In this document: positions 16,455 through 24,009 of the stretch, piece by piece
Position numbering within the stretch: the stretch's first letter is position 1
How the letters are laid out: each line of letters begins with the position of its first letter
Assembly: GCA_017794705.1 (NCBI GenBank)
Contig: CP051235.1
Span: 3,001,001 to 3,065,000, forward strand
DNA from: Devosia sp.
GTDB taxonomy: Bacteria > Pseudomonadota > Alphaproteobacteria > Rhizobiales > Devosiaceae
Length of the DNA stretch: 64,000 nt
Direction: 5' to 3'
Program-made: the position numbers and the translations under genes
Notes under the pieces: generated by a model
The model's database searches: none
What the model saw: only the letters and a program-made list of their open reading frames with translations
What the model was told of the DNA's origin: nothing

Positions 16455-16814
16455 ATGAACAAGAGTTTCAACACGAAAAAAGCGATGCGGGACGCGCAGG
16501 AGGTCAGCGAGGCGCTGGTCAATGCGCGGCTCAACGGGATCACCCGGCAGGCTTATGACGCGGAGATGCAGGCGCAACGGCGTCCGACTCTTTGGCAGTG
16601 GCTGAGGGCGGCGATTGCCAGCTTGCGGGCGGCGAACCGGCGGCGACGGGACTATCAACGGTTGCTGGACATGCCGGCATACCTGCAGGAAGATGTGGGG
16701 CTGACGCCGAGCCTGGTGCGGCAGGAAATGCGGCGGCCGTTCTTTGCCGTGCTGGCGACGGGCATGACCTACGACACCTACGGGAAATCGCCGTTCACCG
16801 CGCGGCGCGGCTGA
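16455..16814 (+). CDS. DUF1127 domain-containing small protein
   Basis: A 119-residue protein from the ATG at 16455, chosen because TGGAGA lies just upstream and the peptide then begins MNKSFNTKKAMRDAQE. The C-terminal half carries the DUF1127 pattern: WQWLRAAIASLRAANRRRRDYQRLLDM is the basic helix, followed by PAYLQEDVGLTPS. Short DUF1127 proteins in Alphaproteobacteria are linked to RNA turnover and to sRNA stress regulation, for example CcaF1 beside CcsR RNAs in Rhodobacter. This longer one ends with an unusual FAVLATGMTYDTYGKSPFT tail. A strong terminator follows at 16905. Confidence 0.82.
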   Translation: MNKSFNTKKAMRDAQEVSEALVNARLNGITRQAYDAEMQAQRRPTLWQWLRAAIASLRAANRRRRDYQRLLDMPAYLQEDVGLTPSLVRQEMRRPFFAVLATGMTYDTYGKSPFTARRG

Positions 16815-16904
16815 TTTCGGCCGCCGCGATGGTGGGTTTGCACCAAGCCGACACAATCCCCTGAAGAACCGGCACCACCGAGGACGCCGCGGCGGACCGG
16901 ACGA

Positions 16905-16937
16905 ACCCCGAAGACATCCGTCTTCGGGGTTTTTGTT
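16905..16937 (+). terminator. Intrinsic terminator after the DUF1127 gene
   Basis: Perfect eleven-base-pair stem (16905-16915 with 16920-16930), four-base loop, then TTTTGTTT. Confidence 0.88.
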
Positions 16938-16940
16938 TGA

Positions 16941-17321
16941 TCAGGCGTTTTGGCCGGCGCCGAATGCCTTACGGATCAGCGCGCTGGCGGGGGGCATCAG
17001 GAAGGTGAGGGCGTAGTAGAGATAGACGTCCAGTTTGTAATAGCCGTCGGCGGGATTGAGGAGCAGGACGAGAAACAAATAGTCGAGGACGACAGCGAGA
17101 ATGGTCCAGACGAGGCCGACGGCGAGGGCCTGGGGGAGCCAGGTGACGCGCACGTAGCGCCAGAGGACGAAGGCAGTGGCGAGGATGCCGAAGGGCGTGA
17201 TGTACCAGCCGATCTGGTCTGCGGGGACAAAGGCGAAGAAGACGAAGCCGAGGACATAGCCGAACAGCCACAGGGCGGCGCCCCAGCCGAGGCAATTGCG
17301 CAGGAAAAAGGACATGGGCAT
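16941..17321 (-). CDS. Hypothetical four-helix membrane protein
   Basis: A 126-residue integral membrane protein with four hydrophobic segments (ALWLFGYVLGFVFFAFV, YITPFGILATAFVLW, AVGLVWTILAVVLDYLFLVL, YLYYALTFLMPPASALI). Charged residues are confined to loops and to the C-terminal RKAFGAGQNA tail. The start ATG is at 17321. No family motif is recognised. It is transcribed alone towards the DUF1127 gene, sharing the terminator region between them. Confidence 0.72.
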   Translation of the reverse strand: MPMSFFLRNCLGWGAALWLFGYVLGFVFFAFVPADQIGWYITPFGILATAFVLWRYVRVTWLPQALAVGLVWTILAVVLDYLFLVLLLNPADGYYKLDVYLYYALTFLMPPASALIRKAFGAGQNA

Positions 17322-17564
17322 GGACTTGACCTTTCAGTGTGGGCGGTTGCGTTGATCCAGAGTGGTGCATACGCCGGGGTGCCGCCTTGATCGGGGTCAA
17401 ATGTGCATGAGGGCGTGACAGGTTTTGGCAGTATGCCTGCGGAATTTTTGGGAACATGAGGGGAACGGAATGTGGCGGACCGGCAAGAAATGGCCCCGAA
17501 ACATTCACGTTACTTGCCGGATATTGTCACTTTGTCTGCCCATGTTTTGAGTGTTCGCAAATAG
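17322..17564. other. Intergenic region upstream of the candidate ncRNA
   Basis: No ORF with coding character. It would carry the promoter of the minus-strand membrane protein and that of the plus-strand ncRNA candidate beginning near 17565. Confidence 0.5.
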
Positions 17565-17704
17565 CGGCGATGGGAATACCTCCTGAGTCAGTCGAGCGCC
17601 GAACGGTCTCATGCCCCCGTACCAAACTCCCTTCGGCGTTCGCAAAAATAAAAAAGTCCCATCGTCCTGCCCCCGGTGACCTCCCCCGTCACCGGGGGTT
17701 TTTT
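17565..17704 (+). ncRNA. Candidate structured small RNA ending in an intrinsic terminator
   Basis: There is no plus-strand gene here, yet the stretch ends in a strong terminator (stem 17670-17680 with 17688-17698, then six T; loop CTCCCCC). Upstream are two nested helices: CGATGGGA at 17568-17575 pairs perfectly with TCCCATCG at 17657-17664, and GCGCCGAA at 17596-17603 pairs with TTCGGCGT at 17632-17639. A CCTCC lies unpaired at 17579-17583. The fold plus terminator implies a transcript of about 140 bases. No Rfam family is recognised; the 5' end is a guess. Confidence 0.55.
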
Positions 17705-17711
17705 GTTCGGG

Positions 17712-18800
17712 TCAGCGCCGCCGAGGCTGGTGCGGTAGGGGGGCGACGGGGCCGAAGACGTGGCTGATCAGGGTCATGGTGATGATGACGGCGGGGACGG
17801 CGACGAAACCGCCAATGGGTCCCCAGAGCCAGATCCAGAAGGTGAGGGCGAGGAAGATGAAGAACGGATTGATGCGCATGAAGCGGCCGACCACGGCGGG
17901 GGAGATGAACTGGGCCTCGATGAAATTGAGGATCAGGTAGATGGCGGCCGGGGTGAGGATGGAGACCAGACTGTCGCCGATGACGAGGCCGACGCCGAGC
18001 AGGATGGCGACCATGACCACCGAGCCGATGTAGACGACATAGTTGAGTACTGCGGCGAGCATGCCCCAGAGCAGCGGCGAAGGGACGCCGGCGATCCACA
18101 TGGCGAGGGTGACGGCGATGCCGAGGCCGATGTTGATGCCGGTGATCGACAGCAGGTAGCGGGAGATGCGGCGTTCAACGTCGACGAAGACGCGCGCCAT
18201 GCGCAGGCGCATGCGGCGGGTGAGGCAGAGCGACAGGACGAGGTGTTTGATCTCGTGGCGGGTGGCGAGGAAGAAATAGGTGCTGACGAGGAACATGGCG
18301 ATCTGCGCCAGGATCGCCGGGGCGATGAAAGCCGCGTTGATCATGGCGGAATTGTCGTCGACGGAAACGACGACCTGATCCTCGGTCGACATGAAGGAAC
18401 GCAGATTTTCCTGCAGCCGTTCGATGGTGGCGAGCAGGCCCTGCCATGAGGCCAGCTCATTTTGCAGATTGGCCCACATTTCAGGCAGGCGCTGGAGCCA
18501 GCCACTGAGCGGCATGGCGAGGGCGAACAGGGCGCCGAACGCGACCAGAATCAGCAGCAAGAGGACGCAGGCGGCGGAAAGCGCCGATGGCAGGCCCGCG
18601 CGCTCCAGCCGGTCGGCCACAGGGCCGAACATCAGGCCGATGACGATGGCGAGGGAGACAGGCTTGATGATGATCTGAGCCTGAAACAGCACAAAGATCA
18701 GCGCCACCAGCCCAATGCCAATGGCGCTTATTTTCCACGACGTGTCCAGGATCGCGCCCGGCGTTTGTCTTTGCCGAAGCGCGAAAGGTTCGTTTCGCAT
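17712..18800 (-). CDS. AI-2E family transporter (PerM-like)
   Basis: A 362-residue integral membrane protein. The start is set at the ATG 18800, preceded by GGCGGA; the in-frame upstream extension to 18992 overlaps the divergent methyltransferase and is Arg/Pro-rich. About eight helices are visible. The first is after SWKISAIGIGLVALIFVLF, there is a long extracytoplasmic region (residues about 100-170), and the C-terminus carries GIAVTLAMWIAGVPSPLLWG, LNYVVYIGSVV and NFIEAQFISPAVVGRFMRINPF. The last is the family signature. Members export small molecules or Na+; the AI-2 link comes from E. coli TqsA only. It is divergent from the THUMP methyltransferase. Confidence 0.88.
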   Translation of the reverse strand: MRNEPFALRQRQTPGAILDTSWKISAIGIGLVALIFVLFQAQIIIKPVSLAIVIGLMFGPVADRLERAGLPSALSAACVLLLLILVAFGALFALAMPLSGWLQRLPEMWANLQNELASWQGLLATIERLQENLRSFMSTEDQVVVSVDDNSAMINAAFIAPAILAQIAMFLVSTYFFLATRHEIKHLVLSLCLTRRMRLRMARVFVDVERRISRYLLSITGINIGLGIAVTLAMWIAGVPSPLLWGMLAAVLNYVVYIGSVVMVAILLGVGLVIGDSLVSILTPAAIYLILNFIEAQFISPAVVGRFMRINPFFIFLALTFWIWLWGPIGGFVAVPAVIITMTLISHVFGPVAPLPHQPRRR

Positions 18801-18892
18801 GCCCGTTCCGCCTGTTGAGGTGAATTGTACAACGTCTGGCGGGGCGAAGGGTTCCCATGGCGCGGGGCGCGGGCTGCTGATATGCACGCGGC

Positions 18893-20005
18893 ATGAGCGG
18901 ACAAACTGATCTCGAGATTTTCCTGGTGTCGCCGCCAGGGCTGGAAAGTGTCTTGTGCGACGAGGCGCGGGAGCTGGGATTCTCCGGGGCAAAGACTGTG
19001 CCGGGCGGGGTGGCCCTCGCGGGCAGCTGGGCGGATGTGATGCGGGCGAACCTCAGGGTGCGCGGGGCGAGCCGGGTGCTGGTCCGGATCGGTTCCTTTC
19101 ACGCCGTGCACCTGTCGCAACTCGACAAGCGGGCGCGCAAGCTGGACTGGCGGGCCTGGCTCAAGTCCGACGTGCCGGTGCGGGTGGAAGCGACCTGCCG
19201 GAAATCGAAAATCTATCATTCGGGTGCGGCGGCGGAGCGGGTCGGCAAGGCGATAGCAGGGGCAGGAATTCCGGTTGCCGACGCAGGTGAATTGCGGGTG
19301 CTGGTGCGGATCGAGAATGATCTCGTGACCGTCAGCCTCGATACGTCCGGCGAGATGCTGCACAAACGCGGGCACAAGCAGGCGGTGAACCGGGCGCCGA
19401 TGCGCGAGAATCTAGCGGCGCTGTTTTTGCGGCAGTGCGGTTATGCGGGGGGCGAGACCGTGGTCGATCCGATGTGCGGGTCGGGGACGTTCGTGATCGA
19501 GGCGGCGGAGATGGCGGCGGGGCTGATGCCCGGGCGGTCGCGGAAATTCGCGTTTCAGAAAATGGCCGGATTCGACCGGGAAGCGTGGGCGAAGATGCGG
19601 GCGCTGGCACGGCCGGGCCAGACGTCGTTGAGGTTCTTCGGCCGGGACAGAGATGCGGGAGCGGTCCGGATGGCGGTGGAGAATGCCGAACGGGCCAGGG
19701 TGGTGGCGCTGACCGAGTTCGTGCAACAGGACATCAGCGATGCGGTGCCGCCCGAGGGAGTGCCGGGGCTGGTGATGCTCAATCCGCCCTATGGCGGCCG
19801 GATCGGTGACCGCAAACAGCTGGCGCCGCTTTACCGGTCGCTGGGGCGGGTACTGAAAGAGCGGTTTTCGGGCTGGCGCGTCGGCATGGTGACAAGTTCC
19901 GAGGAACTCGCGCAGGCGACCGGGCTGCCCTTCAATCCACCCCCGCCGCCGGTGGACAATGGCGGGATCAGCGTCAGGTGCTATACGACGCGTGCGTTGG
20001 ACTAG
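18893..20005 (+). CDS. THUMP-domain class I SAM-dependent RNA methyltransferase (RlmL/Trm14-like)
   Basis: 370 residues. The N-terminal half is a ferredoxin-like plus THUMP module (LVSPPGLESVLCDEARELGF, VRVEATCRKSKIYHSGAAAE, ENDLVTVSLDTSGEMLHKRG, with the RGHKQAVNRAPMRE segment entering the catalytic domain). The C-terminal half has the methyltransferase motif I DPMCGSGTFVIEAA and catalytic motif IV NPPYGGR, typical of guanine-N2 methylation of 23S rRNA or tRNA. It is about half the length of E. coli RlmL, lacking the second methyltransferase domain. The ATG at 18893 is accepted since the next in-frame Met is far into the domain. The exact target nucleotide is not predictable. Confidence 0.88.
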   Translation: MSGQTDLEIFLVSPPGLESVLCDEARELGFSGAKTVPGGVALAGSWADVMRANLRVRGASRVLVRIGSFHAVHLSQLDKRARKLDWRAWLKSDVPVRVEATCRKSKIYHSGAAAERVGKAIAGAGIPVADAGELRVLVRIENDLVTVSLDTSGEMLHKRGHKQAVNRAPMRENLAALFLRQCGYAGGETVVDPMCGSGTFVIEAAEMAAGLMPGRSRKFAFQKMAGFDREAWAKMRALARPGQTSLRFFGRDRDAGAVRMAVENAERARVVALTEFVQQDISDAVPPEGVPGLVMLNPPYGGRIGDRKQLAPLYRSLGRVLKERFSGWRVGMVTSSEELAQATGLPFNPPPPPVDNGGISVRCYTTRALD

Positions 20006-20085
20006 ACGGGCCAGCTTGTTGCCGCTTGACCATCCGGCTGCCCTCGGGAAGGGTGGCGGTTCGGCTTTTCCTCAACAGGTGACGC

Positions 20086-21237
20086 GTGCTGCACACATTG
20101 GCCATTTCCGGCTATCGTTCGATCCGTGAGATGGTGTTGCCGCTCGAGCGGCTTACCATGGTGACAGGGCGGAACGGCACGGGGAAATCGAGTTTTTACA
20201 AAGCGTTGCGGCTGCTGGCGGAAGTGGCGCAGGGGCGGGTTGTTGCCTCGCTGGCGGCAGAGGGCGGCTTGCCTTCGACGCTTTGGGCCGGGCCGGAGCG
20301 GATTTCGCGGGCGATGAAACAGGGCGCGGTGCCGGTGCAGGGCACGGTGCGCAAGGACCGGGTGAGCCTGAAATTGGGGTTTGCCAGCGACGACTATGGC
20401 TATGCGATCGACCTGGGGCTGCCGGTGCGGGACAGCTCGATGTTTGGCCTCGATCCGGAGATCAAGGCGGAAGCGGTGTGGGCCGGCGACGTGCTGAGCC
20501 GGCGCAATGTTTTTGCGGCGCGGCGGGGCGTGGGCGTCACGGCGCTGAACGCTGTGGGTGAGCGGGAGATCGTGATTTCGACGCTGCCGCCATACGAAAG
20601 CATGATGATGCGCGTGGCCGACCCGAAGGGCTTGCCGGAGCTGTTGATGCTGCGCGAACGGATGCGGGGCTGGCGGTTCTACGATCATTTTCGCACCGAC
20701 CCGGAGGCGCCGGCGCGGCGGACGCAGGTGGGCACGCGTACGATGGTGTTGAGCGAGGACGGCGGCGATCTGCCGGCGGCGCTGCAGACCATTCGCGAGA
20801 TCGGGGACCGGGCCGGCCTTGATGAGGCGATCGAAGATGCGTTTCCGGGAGCGGAACTGGAAGTTCGCGAGACGGGTGGCAAGTTCGAACTGGCGATGCG
20901 CCAGCCGGGACTCTTGCGGGCGCTTTCGACTGCGGAACTGTCGGACGGCACGCTGCGCTATCTGCTGCTGGTTGCGGCCCTGTTGACGCCGCGTGCCCCG
21001 GAACTGATGGTGCTGAACGAGCCGGAAACCAGCCTGCATCCGGAACTGATCGAGCCGTTGGCGCGGCTTATCGTGGCGGCGTCCGCGCAATGCCAGACGA
21101 TTGTGGTGACCCACGACGACCGGCTTTCCGATGCGCTGGCGGAGCAGGGAGCATTGCATCACGAGTTAAGCAAGGACCTGGGCGAGACCCAGGTTGCGGG
21201 GCTGGAACACATGAAATGGGAATGGCCAAGCCGGTGA
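20086..21237 (+). CDS. Stand-alone AAA ATPase (RecF/OLD-like ABC-type)
   Basis: 383 residues from a GTG at 20086 with AGGTGA upstream. It carries an SMC/RecF-like ATPase head: Walker A TGRNGTGKSS (about 27-36), an LSDGTLRYLLL signature motif, Walker B LMVLNEPETSLHPE and a switch-region VVTHDDRL. The middle region (about 60-290) replaces a coiled coil and has no TOPRIM domain, so it is not a full OLD nuclease. Single-gene ATPases of this type occur both as housekeeping genes of unknown role and as parts of defence systems. No nuclease partner is adjacent here. An aldo/keto reductase gene follows 31 bases downstream. Confidence 0.8.
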   Translation: MLHTLAISGYRSIREMVLPLERLTMVTGRNGTGKSSFYKALRLLAEVAQGRVVASLAAEGGLPSTLWAGPERISRAMKQGAVPVQGTVRKDRVSLKLGFASDDYGYAIDLGLPVRDSSMFGLDPEIKAEAVWAGDVLSRRNVFAARRGVGVTALNAVGEREIVISTLPPYESMMMRVADPKGLPELLMLRERMRGWRFYDHFRTDPEAPARRTQVGTRTMVLSEDGGDLPAALQTIREIGDRAGLDEAIEDAFPGAELEVRETGGKFELAMRQPGLLRALSTAELSDGTLRYLLLVAALLTPRAPELMVLNEPETSLHPELIEPLARLIVAASAQCQTIVVTHDDRLSDALAEQGALHHELSKDLGETQVAGLEHMKWEWPSR

Positions 21238-21268
21238 CGGCGGGCCGTGACGAACTGGAGGAAGTGAA

Positions 21269-22237
21269 TTGAAACAGGTGGCGTTTGGGACGACCGGGAT
21301 TTGGGTGTCGCAGCTTTGTTACGGGACGATGTCGTTTGGCGGGGATGCTGATGAGGCGGAGGCGGGGCGGCTTTACAGGGCTTGCCGGGATGCCGGGATC
21401 AACTTCTTTGACACGGCGAATGTCTATCAGCGCGGGGTATCCGAAGAGATCCTGGGGCGGCTGATCAAGGGTGAGCGCGAACAGCTTGTCATTTCGTCCA
21501 AGGGTTTCGGGGCGATGAGCGATGATGTGAACGACAAGGGCGCCAACCGGCGCAACATTGCGCAGGCGGTGGAGGCGAGCCTGAAACGGCTGGGGACGGA
21601 CCGTCTGGACGTTTATTTCATGCATATGTGGGACCCAAACACGCCACTTGAAGAGACGCTGCGCGGACTCGAGAAACTGGTGGCGGACGGCAAGGTGCTT
21701 TACCTCGGCGCTTCCAATTATGCGGCGTGGCAGATCGCCAAGGCGCTGGGGATTTCCGACAAGCGGGGCTGGCCGCGCTTCGAGGTGCTGCAGCCCATGT
21801 ACAATCTGGTGAAGCGGCAGGCGGAGAGCGAAATCCTGCCGCTGGCGCTGAGTGAAGGACTGGCGGTGATGCCTTATAGCCCGCTTGGCGGCGGGTTGCT
21901 GACCGGGAAATATGCAGGAGGCGCGAAGCCGGAATCGGCGCGGCATGTGGCGCTGGACATGTATGCCAAACGTTATGGCAACGACTGGATGCACGATGTG
22001 GCGGGAGATTTCACTGCTTTTTGTGCGGCGCGCGAACTCAATCCGGTGAGCACCGCAGTTGCCTGGGCGGGGGCGCATCCGGGCGTGACCTGCCCGATCA
22101 TCGGGGCGCGCAATGTGGAGCAACTGAAACCATCACTCGCAGCTGCAGACGTGGAAATGGCCGAGGAACTGCGGCGAGAAATCAGTGCCCTGTCGCGTGA
22201 ACCGGCGATTGCGACTGACCGGTCGGAGGAGGCGTAG
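21269..22237 (+). CDS. Aldo/keto reductase
   Basis: 322 residues from a TTG at 21269 with GGAGG eleven bases upstream. It is an NADPH-dependent (beta/alpha)8 oxidoreductase. The catalytic tetrad is visible: Asp and Tyr in FFDTANVYQRG, Lys in VISSKGF and His in DVYFMHMWDP. The cofactor-binding end includes CPIIGARNVEQL. The family reduces aldehydes and ketones, and the sequence resembles the YajO/PdxI-type and YghZ-like members. The substrate is unknown. It may be co-transcribed with the ATPase upstream. Confidence 0.9.
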   Translation: MKQVAFGTTGIWVSQLCYGTMSFGGDADEAEAGRLYRACRDAGINFFDTANVYQRGVSEEILGRLIKGEREQLVISSKGFGAMSDDVNDKGANRRNIAQAVEASLKRLGTDRLDVYFMHMWDPNTPLEETLRGLEKLVADGKVLYLGASNYAAWQIAKALGISDKRGWPRFEVLQPMYNLVKRQAESEILPLALSEGLAVMPYSPLGGGLLTGKYAGGAKPESARHVALDMYAKRYGNDWMHDVAGDFTAFCAARELNPVSTAVAWAGAHPGVTCPIIGARNVEQLKPSLAAADVEMAEELRREISALSREPAIATDRSEEA

Positions 22238-22324
22238 CCAAAGCGCTGTTGCCGATGGAGCGCAGCCTTGTGTTTGTGTTCATCAAGACTCGGCGACTGG
22301 CTTGACCCCGGCGCGCGGGAAAGT

Positions 22325-22340
22325 GTTAATCTGGATTAAC
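22325..22340. promoter_or_regulatory. Palindromic TTAA-N6-TTAA site upstream of the first outer-membrane barrel gene
   Basis: GTTAATC-TG-GATTAAC: seven-base arms around TG. It resembles a CtrA half-site pair but has six rather than seven bases between TTAA motifs. It lies 22 bases upstream of the start codon. Confidence 0.4.
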
Positions 22341-22361
22341 TTCCGGGTGCAGGGGACAGAC

Positions 22362-23042
22362 ATGCGCAAATTGCTGAAGGCTGTGATGGTTTCAACCGCC
22401 GCATTGGCGCTGGGAACCGGCGCGGCCATGGCCCAGATGGTGGCGCCATATGTGGGGACGAGCAGCTTTGCGCCTGCATCAGCCCAGACCTGGGACGGGT
22501 ATTTTGTCGGCGGGTTCGGCACCTGGGGCACCGGGCAGATGTATGAGGGCACGCCGGGGCCGGGCGGCAACATCCTGGTTGATGGATGGGGCGCCGGTGT
22601 CACGGTGGGCGGCAATATGTATCTTTGGGATTCCATCATCGTTGGCGTCGAGGCCGATGTGGCCTGGACCAATTTCACCGGGTCGCGACCCGACGGGCCA
22701 GAAACCGTGACGCATACGGTGAACTGGATGGGAACGGCGCGGGCTGTTCTGGGCTATGACGCGGGCATGTTCATGCCCTATCTGACTGGCGGTCCGGCCT
22801 TTGTTCAAGCAACGCGAACCACAACGGATGGCGCGCCGAACTCTGCGAACGCGATGCACTTCGGTTATGCGGTGGGCGGCGGCGTGCAGGTTGCGGTGAC
22901 CGACAGTGTAATCCTGGATTTCCGTTATCTTTATTCAGAGTATTTCCCTGCGGTCTATGACTGGAGCGGGGTCGGGACCAACCCCACCATCGGGCCCGAG
23001 GTGAATACGCTTACGGTCGGCATCAAGATGCCGATCAACTGA
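22362..23042 (+). CDS. Outer-membrane beta-barrel protein (Omp25/RopB-like)
   Basis: A 226-residue protein with a signal peptide (MRKLLKAVMVSTAALALG, cleavage after AAMAQ). The mature region has the alternating pattern of an eight-stranded barrel: WDGYFVGGFGTWGTGQM as first strands, GVTVGGNMYLWDSIIVGVEADVAW, TARAVLGYDAGMFMPYLTGG, HFGYAVGGGVQVAVTDSVIL and a final VNTLTVGIKMPIN strand. This is the OMP_b-brl fold common in the Hyphomicrobiales. The ATG at 22362 follows CAGGGGACAGAC. Its sister gene at 23263 shares roughly the same strand pattern, so the pair arose by tandem duplication. Likely function: abundant structural or small-solute barrel. Confidence 0.85.
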   Translation: MRKLLKAVMVSTAALALGTGAAMAQMVAPYVGTSSFAPASAQTWDGYFVGGFGTWGTGQMYEGTPGPGGNILVDGWGAGVTVGGNMYLWDSIIVGVEADVAWTNFTGSRPDGPETVTHTVNWMGTARAVLGYDAGMFMPYLTGGPAFVQATRTTTDGAPNSANAMHFGYAVGGGVQVAVTDSVILDFRYLYSEYFPAVYDWSGVGTNPTIGPEVNTLTVGIKMPIN

Positions 23043-23226
23043 TAGAGGGACGTGCTGGAGGCATTTCCCCGGATTTTGAGCTGGTTTCCGGGCCGGCGCA
23101 TAGAAGTAGTGCGCTTGTTACGCACTAACTGTTGCAAAATTGTCGCCTGATTTCAGATTCCATGCGGAATTTGCGCTCCATTGGGCTGTCTATTTGACGA
23201 TTTCTTGAGGTCTTCGCCCCGATAGT

Positions 23227-23241
23227 TTAACCTTTCGTTAA
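23227..23241 (+). promoter_or_regulatory. Perfect CtrA-type box (TTAA-N7-TTAA) upstream of the second barrel gene
   Basis: TTAA at 23227-23230 and 23238-23241 with seven bases between. It lies 21 bases upstream of the ATG at 23263. The known CtrA consensus in Alphaproteobacteria is TTAA-N7-TTAA; binding here is inferred. Confidence 0.5.
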
Positions 23242-23262
23242 CTTCTGGAAGGGGGGTGACCC

Positions 23263-23949
23263 ATGCGTAAATTCTTGAAAGTGACAACTCTGTCCGCAGT
23301 TGCGGCCCTGATGGGCAGCAGCGCGGTGATGGCCGCCGACATGGTGGTGCCCTATGTGGCGCCGACAACTTATGCGCCGGCGCCAGTGACGAACTGGGAC
23401 GGCATCTTCGTGGGCGTGTTCGGCGGTGGCGGGGTCGGCGTGGCTGATCATACATCGCTGGTGCCGGGCAACGACTTCAGCCTGATGGGCATGCTGGTGG
23501 GCGTGTCGATTGGCGCCAACATGTACCTGTCGGATCAGGTGGTGGGCGGCGTGGAAGCCGACATCGCCTGGGCGAACCTGACAGGTTCGGGGCCGGCGGG
23601 CGGTGGCACATCCACCCACACGATCAACTGGACCGGATCGCTGCGCGGCGTGCTCGGCTATGATGCGGGCATGTTCATGCCGTACCTGACAGGTGGTGTG
23701 GCGCTGGCCAGCGCAACGCGTACCTCGTCGGTCGGACCGCAACCGAACACGGCCAGCGCAACGCACTTTGGCTACACGGTCGGTGCGGGCGTTGAGATGG
23801 CGGCTACCGACGACCTGGTCGTTGATCTGCAGTACCGTTACACGATGTATCCGGGACAGGTTTATGTCTGGAGCGGCGTGGGTGTGGACCCGACCATTGC
23901 CATGTCGACCCACACCGTGTCGGCCGGGCTGAAGTGGCAGATCAACTGA
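23263..23949 (+). CDS. Outer-membrane beta-barrel protein, paralogue of the upstream gene
   Basis: A 228-residue porin-like barrel. The signal peptide is MRKFLKVTTLSAVAALMG with cleavage after VMAAD. It shares with 22362-23042 the order MVxPYV, WDGIFVGVFGG, IGANMYLSDQVVGGVEADIAWANLTGS, LGYDAGMFMPYLTGG, HFGYTVGAGVEMAATDDLVV, YVWSGVGVDPTI and a terminal VSAGLKWQIN strand ending in an aliphatic/Asn pattern. The start ATG at 23263 has a GGAAGGGGGG upstream. A bidirectional terminator follows at 23970. A CtrA-like box is close to the start, so its expression may follow the cell cycle; this is inference. Confidence 0.85.
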   Translation: MRKFLKVTTLSAVAALMGSSAVMAADMVVPYVAPTTYAPAPVTNWDGIFVGVFGGGGVGVADHTSLVPGNDFSLMGMLVGVSIGANMYLSDQVVGGVEADIAWANLTGSGPAGGGTSTHTINWTGSLRGVLGYDAGMFMPYLTGGVALASATRTSSVGPQPNTASATHFGYTVGAGVEMAATDDLVVDLQYRYTMYPGQVYVWSGVGVDPTIAMSTHTVSAGLKWQIN

Positions 23950-23969
23950 TCAAGCCGCGTTCCGGCTTT

Positions 23970-23998
23970 AAAACCCCGCCTTTGGGCGGGGTTTTAGT
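23970..23998. terminator. Bidirectional intrinsic terminator
   Basis: Eleven-base-pair stem (23970-23980 with 23985-23995) with A-run on the left and T-run on the right. It serves the barrel gene on plus and the M81 peptidase gene on minus. Confidence 0.85.
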
Positions 23999-24009
23999 TT
24001 GGACCCGGC

